A stretch of 54,859 bases of DNA from Acholeplasma sp. (lineage in GTDB: Bacteria > Bacillota_I > Bacilli_A > Acholeplasmatales > Acholeplasmataceae): the NCBI GenBank assembly GCA_012838065.1, contig DUPY01000026.1, forward strand, positions 1 to 54,859, given 5' to 3'. The notes beneath the pieces were generated by a model. That model saw only the letters and a program-made list of their open reading frames with translations. It was not told the DNA's origin and searched no databases. The translations under genes and the position numbers were made by a program. Within the stretch, counting starts at the first letter, position 1. Every line of letters begins with the position of its first letter. Positions 34,895 through 42,781 of the stretch are shown piece after piece.

Positions 34895-35683
34895 TTACTC
34901 TAAATTTAATTTTAGACGCAATGTTTTCTCCGTAAAAATGTAGGTTATTATAAAAACAGCAATATAAATAACATCGACAATTAAAAAAATCCAATAAAAC
35001 TGTGTGATACTTGTAACTTCATTAAATGCAAATATAAACATAGAAACAATAATGATTACGCCAATAATTTGATTTAAAACATAGGCAACGACGCCATAAG
35101 CAATCGTACGCGTTACCTTATTTTTATTTGATGAATAACCTAAACTAAAAATTAAGTATACAACACTAACATAAGCCATATAAACAATGATGCCCGTTAA
35201 TGCAATAAGACCTAAAAATGCATATAAATGGCCACGTTCAGATGGTCTTGCAGATGTTATGAATGCATCGTAAATTAATCCGAAATCAATGCCGTTTTTT
35301 GCGTTTTGTAAGAGAGTAGCTATTATAACTACACCAAAAGTCATCAGTAAATACACAAATGCATTAAGCAACTTTGTTCTTAAAATTTCGTGTTTAGTTA
35401 ATGGCAGTGTATGGGTTAAATAGCCCTCATCTTTTAAAACGGATTTAAAAAACTTTATAATGACTAATACAATAGAACCAGCGAATAATATACCTGAACC
35501 AATCATTGAAAAGAATCTAAAAATTTGATAAAACAAAGCGAAGATACTAAACGAATATGGTGAAGCATCTGCACTTAGTAAGTCAAAAATGAAAGTCATT
35601 AGTGATAAAGTTAAGATAAGTGCATACATTATGATGTGAGGTCGAAGAAGGGATTTGAAATCGTATTTGAATAGTTTACGCAT
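34895..35683 (-). CDS. ABC-2 type transporter permease
   Basis: A 262-residue membrane protein with about six transmembrane segments, the membrane partner of the ABC ATPase encoded upstream. The segment ILRTKLLNAFVYLLMTF and the alternating hydrophobic blocks are typical for ABC-2 exporters of the YtrC/bacitracin-efflux kind. I start at the ATG at 35683 because AAGGAGG lies 6 bases upstream; the frame extends 36 codons further into the ATPase gene without a ribosome site. It overlaps that gene by 8 bases. Confidence 0.87.
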   Translation of the reverse strand: MRKLFKYDFKSLLRPHIIMYALILTLSLMTFIFDLLSADASPYSFSIFALFYQIFRFFSMIGSGILFAGSIVLVIIKFFKSVLKDEGYLTHTLPLTKHEILRTKLLNAFVYLLMTFGVVIIATLLQNAKNGIDFGLIYDAFITSARPSERGHLYAFLGLIALTGIIVYMAYVSVVYLIFSLGYSSNKNKVTRTIAYGVVAYVLNQIIGVIIIVSMFIFAFNEVTSITQFYWIFLIVDVIYIAVFIITYIFTEKTLRLKLNLE

Positions 35684-36416
35684 TATTATCCTCCTTACGT
35701 GTATAAGGTTTATGCTGATATTTAAACATGTTTCTAAATATACCATCAATGGAGTCGTTATGTTTTTGTCGAAGTTCATCAGCATTTCCATTTAAAATAA
35801 CATTGCCATGGTCAATTAAAATTACTTCATCTAAGATTCGCTCAATATCAGCAATTAAATGAGTAGATAAAATAATGCTTGATCCATTATTAAAGTTATT
35901 TAAAATCGTATCTAAAATGTAATCACGACTTGCTGGATCCACACCACCAATTGGCTCATCTAAAATGTAAAGATCTGCATTTCTGCTCATAACTAAAATT
36001 AGTTGGACTTTTTCACGCATACCTTTAGATAATGTTTTTATTGGTTTATCAATATTGATATCCAAATCATCTAAAAGCCTTCGAGCTTTCTCAATGTCAA
36101 AATCATCATAAAAATCCTTGAAATATTCAAGTGTTTCATATACTTTGTATTCTAAGTTTAAATATGTTCTTTCAGGTAAATAGGAGATTACTTTTTTTGA
36201 TTCAACACCAACAGTATTACCGTAAACTAAAACATCTCCACTTGTTGGTGTTAAAAGTCCATTAATCATTTTTATTAAGGTTGATTTACCACTACCATTT
36301 GGTCCAAGCAAACCAATGATTTTACCTTTTTCGATGTTTAATGAAACATTATTTACAGCAACGACATCTCCATATGTCTTCGTGACATCTTTAATTGTTA
36401 CAATCATCTTTGTCAT
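35676..36416 (-). CDS. ABC transporter ATP-binding protein (GntR-linked)
   Basis: ATPase of 246 residues: Walker A LLGPNGSGKSTL, signature LSKGMREKVQLIL, Walker B LYILDEPIGGVDP and H-loop ILSTHL. The layout resembles YtrB-type ATPases of exporters that respond to cell-envelope antibiotics. It starts inside the gntR gene (26-base overlap) and overlaps the permease gene at its end, giving a three-gene operon regulator-ATPase-permease. The substrate is unknown. Confidence 0.92.
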   Translation of the reverse strand: MTKMIVTIKDVTKTYGDVVAVNNVSLNIEKGKIIGLLGPNGSGKSTLIKMINGLLTPTSGDVLVYGNTVGVESKKVISYLPERTYLNLEYKVYETLEYFKDFYDDFDIEKARRLLDDLDINIDKPIKTLSKGMREKVQLILVMSRNADLYILDEPIGGVDPASRDYILDTILNNFNNGSSIILSTHLIADIERILDEVILIDHGNVILNGNADELRQKHNDSIDGIFRNMFKYQHKPYTRKEDNNA

Positions 36417-36780
36417 ACTGTTTCTTTATCCTTTCTATGAGCTCATCTTTTGAAATATGCATTGATTTAATATCACATAAATATTTTTTTGTGAGTTCAT
36501 CAAACATATTTCTAATACTTGATTGAATTAAGTCAACATCAGTTGTAACAAATTTACCAATTGTACTTTTTGTTACAATGAGTTTTTCATCTTCTAAAAC
36601 TTGTAACGCCTTTTGAAGTGTATTAGGATTAATTTTTAAAGCCTCACTCCATTCTCGTACTGGAAGTAATTTTTCACCAGAAGCATAAGTTCCAGATAAA
36701 ATTAACTGTTTAATGTGAACGACAAGTTGGTTATGAATGGGTTCATTGTTATTTGGTTTAAAATGATAAATAAAAATCAC
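36391..36780 (-). CDS. GntR family regulator, YtrA type
   Basis: A 129-residue repressor with an N-terminal winged helix (PIHNQLVVHIKQLILSGTY, then the recognition helix INPNTLQKALQVLEDEKLI) and only a short C-terminal helical dimerisation part, the mark of the YtrA subfamily. These usually repress their own operon with a linked ABC transporter, as found here. The start is GTG; it lies only about one base from AAAGG and inside an operator-like repeat, so the true start could be one of the following ATT codons. Confidence 0.9.
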   Translation of the reverse strand: MIFIYHFKPNNNEPIHNQLVVHIKQLILSGTYASGEKLLPVREWSEALKINPNTLQKALQVLEDEKLIVTKSTIGKFVTTDVDLIQSSIRNMFDELTKKYLCDIKSMHISKDELIERIKKQYDKDDCNN

Positions 36781-36821
36781 ACCTTTCTTGTATCACTACA
36801 ATAATACAACAAGGTGTGATT
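36775..36821. promoter_or_regulatory. Operator-like inverted repeat of the GntR-ABC operon
   Basis: AATCACACCTT at 36775-36785 and AAGGTGTGATT at 36811-36821 form a perfect 11-base inverted repeat with 25 bases between. One arm covers the ribosome site and start codon of gntR, the other lies between the -35 and -10 boxes. This position suits autorepression by the GntR protein. Confidence 0.7.
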
Positions 36822-36830
36822 CTTTGTCAA
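36801..36830 (-). promoter_or_regulatory. Promoter of the GntR-ABC operon
   Basis: Perfect TTGACA, 18-base spacer, TATTAT on the minus strand. The leader would be only about 15 bases long. It begins 10 bases after the rarA stop codon. Confidence 0.75.
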
Positions 36831-36840
36831 TAGAATAATT

Positions 36841-38073
36841 TTAACGGGTTTTGTTTTTAATCTTGTCAATAAGTTTTAAGCGCTCAGCAAGGGCTTTTTC
36901 ATAGTTAGATTCTACCTTTGGCAAATAGTAAGCTTTAGATTTAATCTTTTCTGGCAAATATAATTGACTGTTTATACTGTTCTTATCATTATGTGGATAT
37001 AAGTAGATGCTTGGATTTTGTTGAATTCTACGATTGATTGCATGATCTGGCAAGTCACCAGTATCCATGGACTCATAATCCTTTAATGCGTTATCAATAG
37101 CAAGATATGCTGTATTTGATTTGGGTGAAATAGCCATATCGATAACAAGGTTTGCAAAAATAATTCGCGCTTCAGGTAGCCCAACCTTTAGTGCCGCCTC
37201 ACAACCAAAATACACACGTTGTCCCATGTTTGGATTTGCAAGACCGATATCTTCATAAGCAATAACGATTAAACGTCTAGCAATTGATATTAAATCGCCT
37301 AGTGTGAGCAGTCTTGCAAGATAATGAATTGATGCGTCAACATCAGAGCCACGAATTGATTTTTGTAAGGCGCTTAACAAATCGTAGAAATGGTCTTCTC
37401 CGGCATCAAGTTCATGCTTGATTCTCCCAGCAACTTTTGTAACAAGTCCACTAGTCAATGTATCGCCATCGTTTAACAGAAGTGATGCACTTTCTAAAAT
37501 GTTTAATGCCGTACGAACTTCATAATTTGAGTATCTCACAATAGTTTCGTAAGCATTCAATTCAACTTTAATATCAACATCTAATAGTTTGATCGCACGA
37601 CTTAATACTTGTCGAATGTCATCGCTTGTTAGTTTATGAACTTCAAACAAGTGACATCTTGATCGAATGGCTATATTGATACTTTGAAATGGATTGGCTG
37701 TTGTTAAACCAATAATGATAACTTTGCCCTCTTCAATAAAAGGTAACAAGTAATCTTGAATATCACTTTTCATTCTATGGATTTCATCAATTACTAGCAA
37801 AATATTATGGTAGTTAATTGTCTCAATAATACTCTTTAAACGACTTTTATTATCAGTTACGGCATTAAAAAAGTAGTAATCCATCTCAAAGGATTCACAA
37901 AACAATCCAGCAATTGTCGTCTTCCCAGTACCTGGAGGTCCATAAAGAATCATTGACATTGGCCGATTTTTCTTAACCATTGCTGTAAGTATACCATTGT
38001 CTCCAACCAAATGATCTTGCCCAAAAATATCACTAAATGATTTTGGTCGCATACGATGTGCTAATGGTTCCAT
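36841..38073 (-). CDS. rarA: Replication-associated recombination protein RarA (MgsA)
   Basis: AAA+ ATPase related to clamp loaders, acting at stalled forks. Features: RPKSFSDIFGQDHLVG at the N-terminus, Walker A LYGPPGTGKTTIAG, Walker B LLVIDEIHR, sensor region GLTTANPFQS, and the C-terminal tetramer domain (LLSALQKSIRGSDVDASIHYLARL, IVIAYEDIGLANP). Length 410 is normal. It is read before the GntR-ABC operon on the same strand with no terminator between. Confidence 0.94.
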   Translation of the reverse strand: MEPLAHRMRPKSFSDIFGQDHLVGDNGILTAMVKKNRPMSMILYGPPGTGKTTIAGLFCESFEMDYYFFNAVTDNKSRLKSIIETINYHNILLVIDEIHRMKSDIQDYLLPFIEEGKVIIIGLTTANPFQSINIAIRSRCHLFEVHKLTSDDIRQVLSRAIKLLDVDIKVELNAYETIVRYSNYEVRTALNILESASLLLNDGDTLTSGLVTKVAGRIKHELDAGEDHFYDLLSALQKSIRGSDVDASIHYLARLLTLGDLISIARRLIVIAYEDIGLANPNMGQRVYFGCEAALKVGLPEARIIFANLVIDMAISPKSNTAYLAIDNALKDYESMDTGDLPDHAINRRIQQNPSIYLYPHNDKNSINSQLYLPEKIKSKAYYLPKVESNYEKALAERLKLIDKIKNKTR

Positions 38074-38095
38074 CTAAATCAACTCCTTTACCTGT

Positions 38096-38104
38096 ATTAT
38101 AACA
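38096..38104 (-). promoter_or_regulatory. Extended -10 promoter of rarA
   Basis: Reads TGTTATAAT on the minus strand, 22 bases before the ATG. Confidence 0.6.
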
Positions 38105-38112
38105 TGTAATCA

Positions 38113-38141
38113 TTGAAAAAAAGTTCGTTTTGATATAGAAT
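38113..38141 (+). promoter_or_regulatory. Promoter of the apt-rsh-dtd operon
   Basis: TTGAAA, 17 bases, TAGAAT. The predicted leader begins with a perfect hairpin (ACATCTT/AAGATGT, loop TCAT, at 38151-38168). Confidence 0.6.
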
Positions 38142-38186
38142 ATGTAAGTGACATCTTTCATAAGATGTGAGTAATAGGGGGCTATC

Positions 38187-38699
38187 ATGGATTTAAAAAA
38201 ATATATTGCAAATGTACCAAACTTTCCAACAGAAGGTATTTTATTTAAAGATATTACGCCATTAATGTTGGACGGAAAAGCATACAGTTATGCAGCAAGT
38301 TTATTTACTGATTTTGCAAAAGAAAAAAAAGCAACATTAATCGTAGGACCTGAAGCTCGTGGCTTCATTTTTGGTTGTCCAGTTGCAGTTAACTTAGGGA
38401 TTGGTTTCGCACCTGTAAGAAAACCAGGGAAATTACCAAGAGAAACCGTATCAGTTAAATATGATTTAGAATATGGTAGTAATGAACTATGTCTACATAG
38501 TGATGCTATTAAACCAGGTGATAAAGTATTAATCGTGGATGATTTACTTGCTACTGGTGGTACTGTAGAAGCAACCATCAAACTTATTGAAAAGTTAGGT
38601 GGCGAAGTTGTGGGTTGTGCATTTTTAATTGAATTAGAAGAATTAAATGGAAAAGAAAAATTAAAAGGATACGAAGTATTCTCATTATTAAAATACTAA
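38187..38699 (+). CDS. apt: Adenine phosphoribosyltransferase
   Basis: Salvages adenine to AMP using PRPP. The PRPP loop is [16 protein letters not shown] and the N-terminal [15 protein letters not shown] and [10 protein letters not shown] segments are typical. Length 170 is normal. Located just before the (p)ppGpp synthetase gene, an arrangement shared with many Firmicutes and consistent with the link between purine pools and (p)ppGpp. Ribosome site GGGGGC. Confidence 0.96.
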   Translation: MDLKKYIANVPNFPTEGILFKDITPLMLDGKAYSYAASLFTDFAKEKKATLIVGPEARGFIFGCPVAVNLGIGFAPVRKPGKLPRETVSVKYDLEYGSNELCLHSDAIKPGDKVLIVDDLLATGGTVEATIKLIEKLGGEVVGCAFLIELEELNGKEKLKGYEVFSLLKY

Positions 38700-38709
38700 A
38701 GGTGATTGA

Positions 38710-40884
38710 ATGAAGGATTCGCTCTATATTTCATTAGAAAAAACGTTTGAAAATTACATACATAAAGAAAAGGATAAAGCTTTGATTGAAAAAGCTTATT
38801 TTTGGGCGAAAGAAAAACATGAAGGACAAGTACGTAAAACAGGGGAGCCATACATTACGCATCCGGTTGCGGTTGCGAAAATCTTAGCTGAGCTTGGTGC
38901 TGGTCCCAATACATTAATCGCTGCATTATTACACGACGTAGTAGAAGATACAGACGCAACCTTACAAGACTTAGAAAATATGTTTAGTCTTGATGTTGCA
39001 CAAATTGTAGATGGTGTTACTAAATTACGTAAACTAGAGTTTAAGACTGTTCATACACAAGCAGAAAACCAACAAAAAATGTTGCTTGCTATGGCAAAAG
39101 ACATTCGCGTAATCTTAATTAAAATTGCGGACAGATTACATAATATTCGTACACTTGATGCAATGGCTCCAGAAAAACAATATAAGATTGCGATGGAAAC
39201 TTTAGAAATTTATGCGCCACTTGCACATCGTCTGGGGATTTTTAGAATTAAAGCAGAACTTGAAGACCGTTCACTTAAATATGTTGATACTGAGATGTAT
39301 TATGAAGTCTCACATTTAATTCAATCTAAAAAGGCTGAACGTGAAGCAAGCATTGATCATATTATCGAGCGAATCAAAAAATTATTTGATGAGAATCACT
39401 TAAATAATTTCTCAATTAAGGGTCGAATCAAAAATATTTACAGTATCTATAAAAAAATGGTTAAGAACAATCGTTCATTTGAAGATATTTACGATTTGCT
39501 AGCTGTACGTATCATCGTTGATAAAGTTGAGAATTGTTACCAAGCTTTAGGTCTAATTCATGCAACTTTTACACCAATACCAAGACGATTCAAAGACTAT
39601 ATTGCCGTACCAAAACCAAACCTTTATCAGTCGCTTCATACAACTGTTTTAGCAGATGATGGTACATTATTTGAAGTGCAAATTCGTACGGAAGAAATGG
39701 ATAAAGTTGCCGAATACGGGGTTGCAGCTCACTGGGCATATAAAGAAAACAAAACATACTCAAAGGAAAAAGAACAATTTGAAATTGCTCAAAAACTTAA
39801 GTGGTATGGCGAATTACTTAAAATGAGTGAAGATACCGATGAAACCGATGCAGGTGCAAAAGAATTTGTTGAAACAGTTAAAGGTGATATTTTAGACGCT
39901 AACGTCTATGTTTTTACACCAAAAGGTGAAGTTATTGAATTACCGAAGGGTTCAACACCGATTGACTTTGCGTATCGTATTCATACAGATGTCGGCCATA
40001 AAATGACAGGTGCACTTGTTAATAACAAAATTGTTCCACTTGATTATGAACTTAACACTGGCGACATTATTACAATTAAAACTTCAAAAACAGCTCAACC
40101 AAGTGATGCTTGGTTAAAAATTGCGAAAAGTAGTCATGCAAAACATAAAATCAAAGCATTTTTAAACCATCAAAATCGTGACATGCTTATTGAAAACGGC
40201 AAACTAACGTTAGAGCGTGAATTAGTAGCGAATAAAGTTACAGAAATGATTGATGAAGCGTTTGTAAAAAAACATTTTGAAAAGAATTTCTGCCAAACGA
40301 TTGAAGATCTATACTTAGAAATTGGAAAGGGACTTATTAGTCCAAAAACCGTCGTTGCTAAACTTACAAATGCAGAAGTTGATAAGGAAGCATATTTACA
40401 ACGTCAAATTCAAAAAGCAACGCGTATTTTAAACACACATAGTGAAACCGGTATTGTTGTTGAGGGCTTAACAAACCCACAAATCAAGCTTGGCAACTGT
40501 TGTTTCCCAATACCTGGAGATGACATTATCGGGTTTGTAAGTAAACAATCTGGTATCGTTGTTCATACGCAATTATGTCCAAACGTAAAACAACTAGATC
40601 AAAATCGTATCGTTGAAGTCTTTTGGGCGTCAAACATATCACGTAAATATCCAGCATTACTAAAAATTATAGCGAATACAAAACCAACAGTTATTTCTGA
40701 TGTTGTAACATCAATCAATTCTGTCAGTGTATCGATTGCTGAACTAAACTCACAAGTAGTTCCTTCAGTTGAAACACTGTTAAAAGTTAAAGTATTAGTT
40801 AATGATTTCGCACAATTAGAAAACTTAATTGTCAATATAAAGAAAAATAGTGATGTTTACAGTGTTGAAAGGGATTATCGATGA
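38710..40884 (+). CDS. rsh: Bifunctional (p)ppGpp synthetase/hydrolase Rsh
   Basis: Long RelA/SpoT protein of 724 residues. The HD hydrolase domain is intact (HPVAVAKILAELGAG, ALLHDVVEDTDATL), the synthetase domain has YDLLAVRIIVD and YQSLHTTVLADDG, and its charged motif is RFKD, the form found in bifunctional rather than synthetase-only enzymes. TGS (VYVFTPKGEVIELPKGSTP), the conserved-Cys region (LGNCCFPIPGDDI) and a C-terminal ACT domain follow. The gene starts 10 bases after apt and overlaps dtd by 4. Confidence 0.95.
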   Translation: MKDSLYISLEKTFENYIHKEKDKALIEKAYFWAKEKHEGQVRKTGEPYITHPVAVAKILAELGAGPNTLIAALLHDVVEDTDATLQDLENMFSLDVAQIVDGVTKLRKLEFKTVHTQAENQQKMLLAMAKDIRVILIKIADRLHNIRTLDAMAPEKQYKIAMETLEIYAPLAHRLGIFRIKAELEDRSLKYVDTEMYYEVSHLIQSKKAEREASIDHIIERIKKLFDENHLNNFSIKGRIKNIYSIYKKMVKNNRSFEDIYDLLAVRIIVDKVENCYQALGLIHATFTPIPRRFKDYIAVPKPNLYQSLHTTVLADDGTLFEVQIRTEEMDKVAEYGVAAHWAYKENKTYSKEKEQFEIAQKLKWYGELLKMSEDTDETDAGAKEFVETVKGDILDANVYVFTPKGEVIELPKGSTPIDFAYRIHTDVGHKMTGALVNNKIVPLDYELNTGDIITIKTSKTAQPSDAWLKIAKSSHAKHKIKAFLNHQNRDMLIENGKLTLERELVANKVTEMIDEAFVKKHFEKNFCQTIEDLYLEIGKGLISPKTVVAKLTNAEVDKEAYLQRQIQKATRILNTHSETGIVVEGLTNPQIKLGNCCFPIPGDDIIGFVSKQSGIVVHTQLCPNVKQLDQNRIVEVFWASNISRKYPALLKIIANTKPTVISDVVTSINSVSVSIAELNSQVVPSVETLLKVKVLVNDFAQLENLIVNIKKNSDVYSVERDYR

Positions 40885-41324
40885 GATTAGTTGTACAACG
40901 TGTTAAAGAAGCGCAAGTTATTATTGATAACAAAGAATACAGTTCGATTAAACAAGGATTTTTGGTATACTTAGGTATTACACATACGGATACGCCCGAA
41001 GATGTTATTAAATATGCAGATAAAGTAAAAAAACTACGTGTATTTAGTGATTCAGAAGGAAAAATGAATTTAAATATCGATGCAGTTGGTGGTGAATTTT
41101 TAGTTGTTTCACAGTTTACATTGTATGGAACGACGAAAGGATATAACCGTCCATCGTTCATTGAAGCTGCTAAGCCTGAGCATGGTGAAAAACTGTACAA
41201 TTTGTTTGTTGAAAAAATCAATGAGTCACATAGATGTAAAACAGGAATCTTTGGCGCAGATATGAATATCGTTTCCATAAATGATGGCCCTGTTACAATA
41301 CTTATTGATTCAATAAATGATTGA
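40881..41324 (+). CDS. dtd: D-aminoacyl-tRNA deacylase
   Basis: Removes D-amino acids from mischarged tRNA. N-terminal MRLVVQRVKEAQV, central GGEFLVVSQFTLYG (the SQ-T motif) and the C-terminal INDGPVTILIDS (the NxGP-type motif, here NDGPVT) are the family signatures. Length 147 is normal. It overlaps rsh by 4 bases. Its stop codon overlaps the -35 box of the hisS promoter. Confidence 0.95.
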   Translation: MRLVVQRVKEAQVIIDNKEYSSIKQGFLVYLGITHTDTPEDVIKYADKVKKLRVFSDSEGKMNLNIDAVGGEFLVVSQFTLYGTTKGYNRPSFIEAAKPEHGEKLYNLFVEKINESHRCKTGIFGADMNIVSINDGPVTILIDSIND

Positions 41325-41349
41325 CAAATAATAGGTTTTTCGTTATTAT
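41321..41349 (+). promoter_or_regulatory. Promoter of the hisS-aspS operon
   Basis: Perfect TTGACA, 17-base spacer, TATTAT, directly before the T-box leader. Confidence 0.75.
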
Positions 41350-41359
41350 TAAGTTATAA

Positions 41360-41497
41360 CTTAATCAGTCTATGATAAAGGATGCTAAGAAGCTGTGACA
41401 CCTTTTGAGACTAACCAATAAATAAGTGCCGATGATATTCGGAATTAAGGTGGTACCGCGGTTTATTCGCCCTTAGGTTTTTTAAGGGCGTTTTATT
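41360..41497 (+). ncRNA. T-box leader of hisS-aspS with a compact Stem I
   Basis: The T-box sequence AAGGTGGTACCGCGG at 41447-41461 is canonical, with a short Stem III before it (CCGA/TCGG) and a terminator after it (CGCCCTTA/TAAGGGCG, T run). AAGG of the T-box can pair with CCTT of the terminator to form the antiterminator. Stem I is only about 46 bases (AGTCT at 41367 with AGACT at 41408; AAAGG/CCTTT; GCT/AGC), roughly half the usual size, and shows no distal AG-bulge module. The internal loop holds TGTGACA: GAC (Asp) is followed by A and then the helix as in normal specifiers, while CAC (His) overlaps it by one base. Folding is manual. Confidence 0.88.
41468..41497 (+). terminator. T-box regulated terminator
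   Basis: CGCCCTTA pairs with TAAGGGCG around a T-rich 7-base loop, followed by TTTTATT; it competes with the T-box antiterminator. Confidence 0.88.
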
Positions 41498-41517
41498 ATA
41501 TTTAAGGAGAGATTTTT

Positions 41518-42780
41518 ATGAATAAAGTTAAGGGAACTTACGACGTATTGCCAAATGAATCAAAGATGTGGCAAGCATTAGAGAAAAAAATCGCACAACT
41601 TATGGAGCGATATAATTATAAAGAAATTCGTACACCAATGATGGAATATAGTGAGGTCTTCCACCGTCAAAGTGAAGGGTCAGATATGGTGACAAAGGAA
41701 ACGTATGATTTTTTAGATCGGTCAGACCGTAAACTTACGTTAAAACCAGAGGGTACTGCAGGTGTTATTCGCAGTTTTGTTGAAAACAAATTATACGTAG
41801 GAAACGATGTTGTTAAACTATACTACGTACAACCAAATTTTAGATACGAACGTCCACAGAAAGGTCGATATCGCCAATTTATGCAATTTGGTGTTGAAGC
41901 TATTGGAATTCGCAGTCCTTTACTTGATGCAGAAGTTGTAAGTATAGCCTATAACTTTATTAAAATATTGGGCTTAAAAGGTGCTAAAATCAAAATTAAT
42001 ACTTTAGGTGATAAAACATCTAGAACAAACTACCTAGAGGCTTTAAAAGCGTATTTTGAACCTCATAGAGAATTTTTAAGCAATGATTCTAAAGTAAGAC
42101 TAGATAAAAACCCACTTCGTATTTTAGATTCAAAAGATGAAAATGATATAAAATTAGTTAAAGATGCACCAACACCGTTGGAATATTTGACAGACGATGC
42201 TAAAAATTATTTTGATGACGTATTAAAATACTTAGATAGTGCAAATATTGACTATGAAATTTCGCCTAGACTTGTTCGTGGACTTGATTACTATAGTCAT
42301 GTGGTCTTTGAGGTTGAAGCGGATATTGAAGGCTTTGGCGCACAAAACGTTCTTGGTGGTGGTGGACGCTACGAAAGTTTAGTCGAAGAACTTGGCGGAC
42401 CAAGTTTAGGTGGAATTGGTATTGCCTTTGGTCTTGAGCGTATTTTATTAGCACTTGAAGCTGAACATATCAATTTAGCTAGTGAAGATGCAATTGATGC
42501 TTATTTTATCGTATTTGATGAAGCACATAAAAAGCATGCATTTAGCTACGCCGAAATGCTACGTGCAAATGACATAAGTGTTGAGTTTGATTTCAAAAAA
42601 ACAAGTTTTAAAAACCAATTAAAACGAGCACTTAAGTTAAATTCTAAGTATTTACTCATACTTGGGGAAGATGAAATTAATCAAGGCACAATTACTGTAA
42701 AAAACACTGTTACAGAAACACAAGAATCTATAAAACAAAACGATTTATTAACATATTTAAAAGAAAAATTAGGTGAATAA
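41518..42780 (+). CDS. hisS: Histidyl-tRNA synthetase
   Basis: Class II synthetase of 420 residues. Motif 2 is YVQPNFRYERPQKGRYRQF, and the histidine-binding motifs are RGLDYYSHVVFE and GGGGRYESLVEELGG with motif 3 GIAFGLERIL. The C-terminal anticodon-binding domain is present. Ribosome site AAGGAG. It is the first gene of an operon with aspS, msrA, dCMP deaminase and further genes and is controlled by the T-box in its leader. Confidence 0.97.
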   Translation: MNKVKGTYDVLPNESKMWQALEKKIAQLMERYNYKEIRTPMMEYSEVFHRQSEGSDMVTKETYDFLDRSDRKLTLKPEGTAGVIRSFVENKLYVGNDVVKLYYVQPNFRYERPQKGRYRQFMQFGVEAIGIRSPLLDAEVVSIAYNFIKILGLKGAKIKINTLGDKTSRTNYLEALKAYFEPHREFLSNDSKVRLDKNPLRILDSKDENDIKLVKDAPTPLEYLTDDAKNYFDDVLKYLDSANIDYEISPRLVRGLDYYSHVVFEVEADIEGFGAQNVLGGGGRYESLVEELGGPSLGGIGIAFGLERILLALEAEHINLASEDAIDAYFIVFDEAHKKHAFSYAEMLRANDISVEFDFKKTSFKNQLKRALKLNSKYLLILGEDEINQGTITVKNTVTETQESIKQNDLLTYLKEKLGE

Positions 42781-42781
42781 T

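Noticed and set aside
38710-40884. Synthetase-only RelA
   Set aside because: The hydrolase HD motif is intact and the synthetase motif is RFKD, pointing to a bifunctional enzyme.
40832-41278. 148-codon open frame antisense to dtd
   Set aside because: It lies fully opposite a clear dtd gene, has no ribosome site and no family features; a composition effect.
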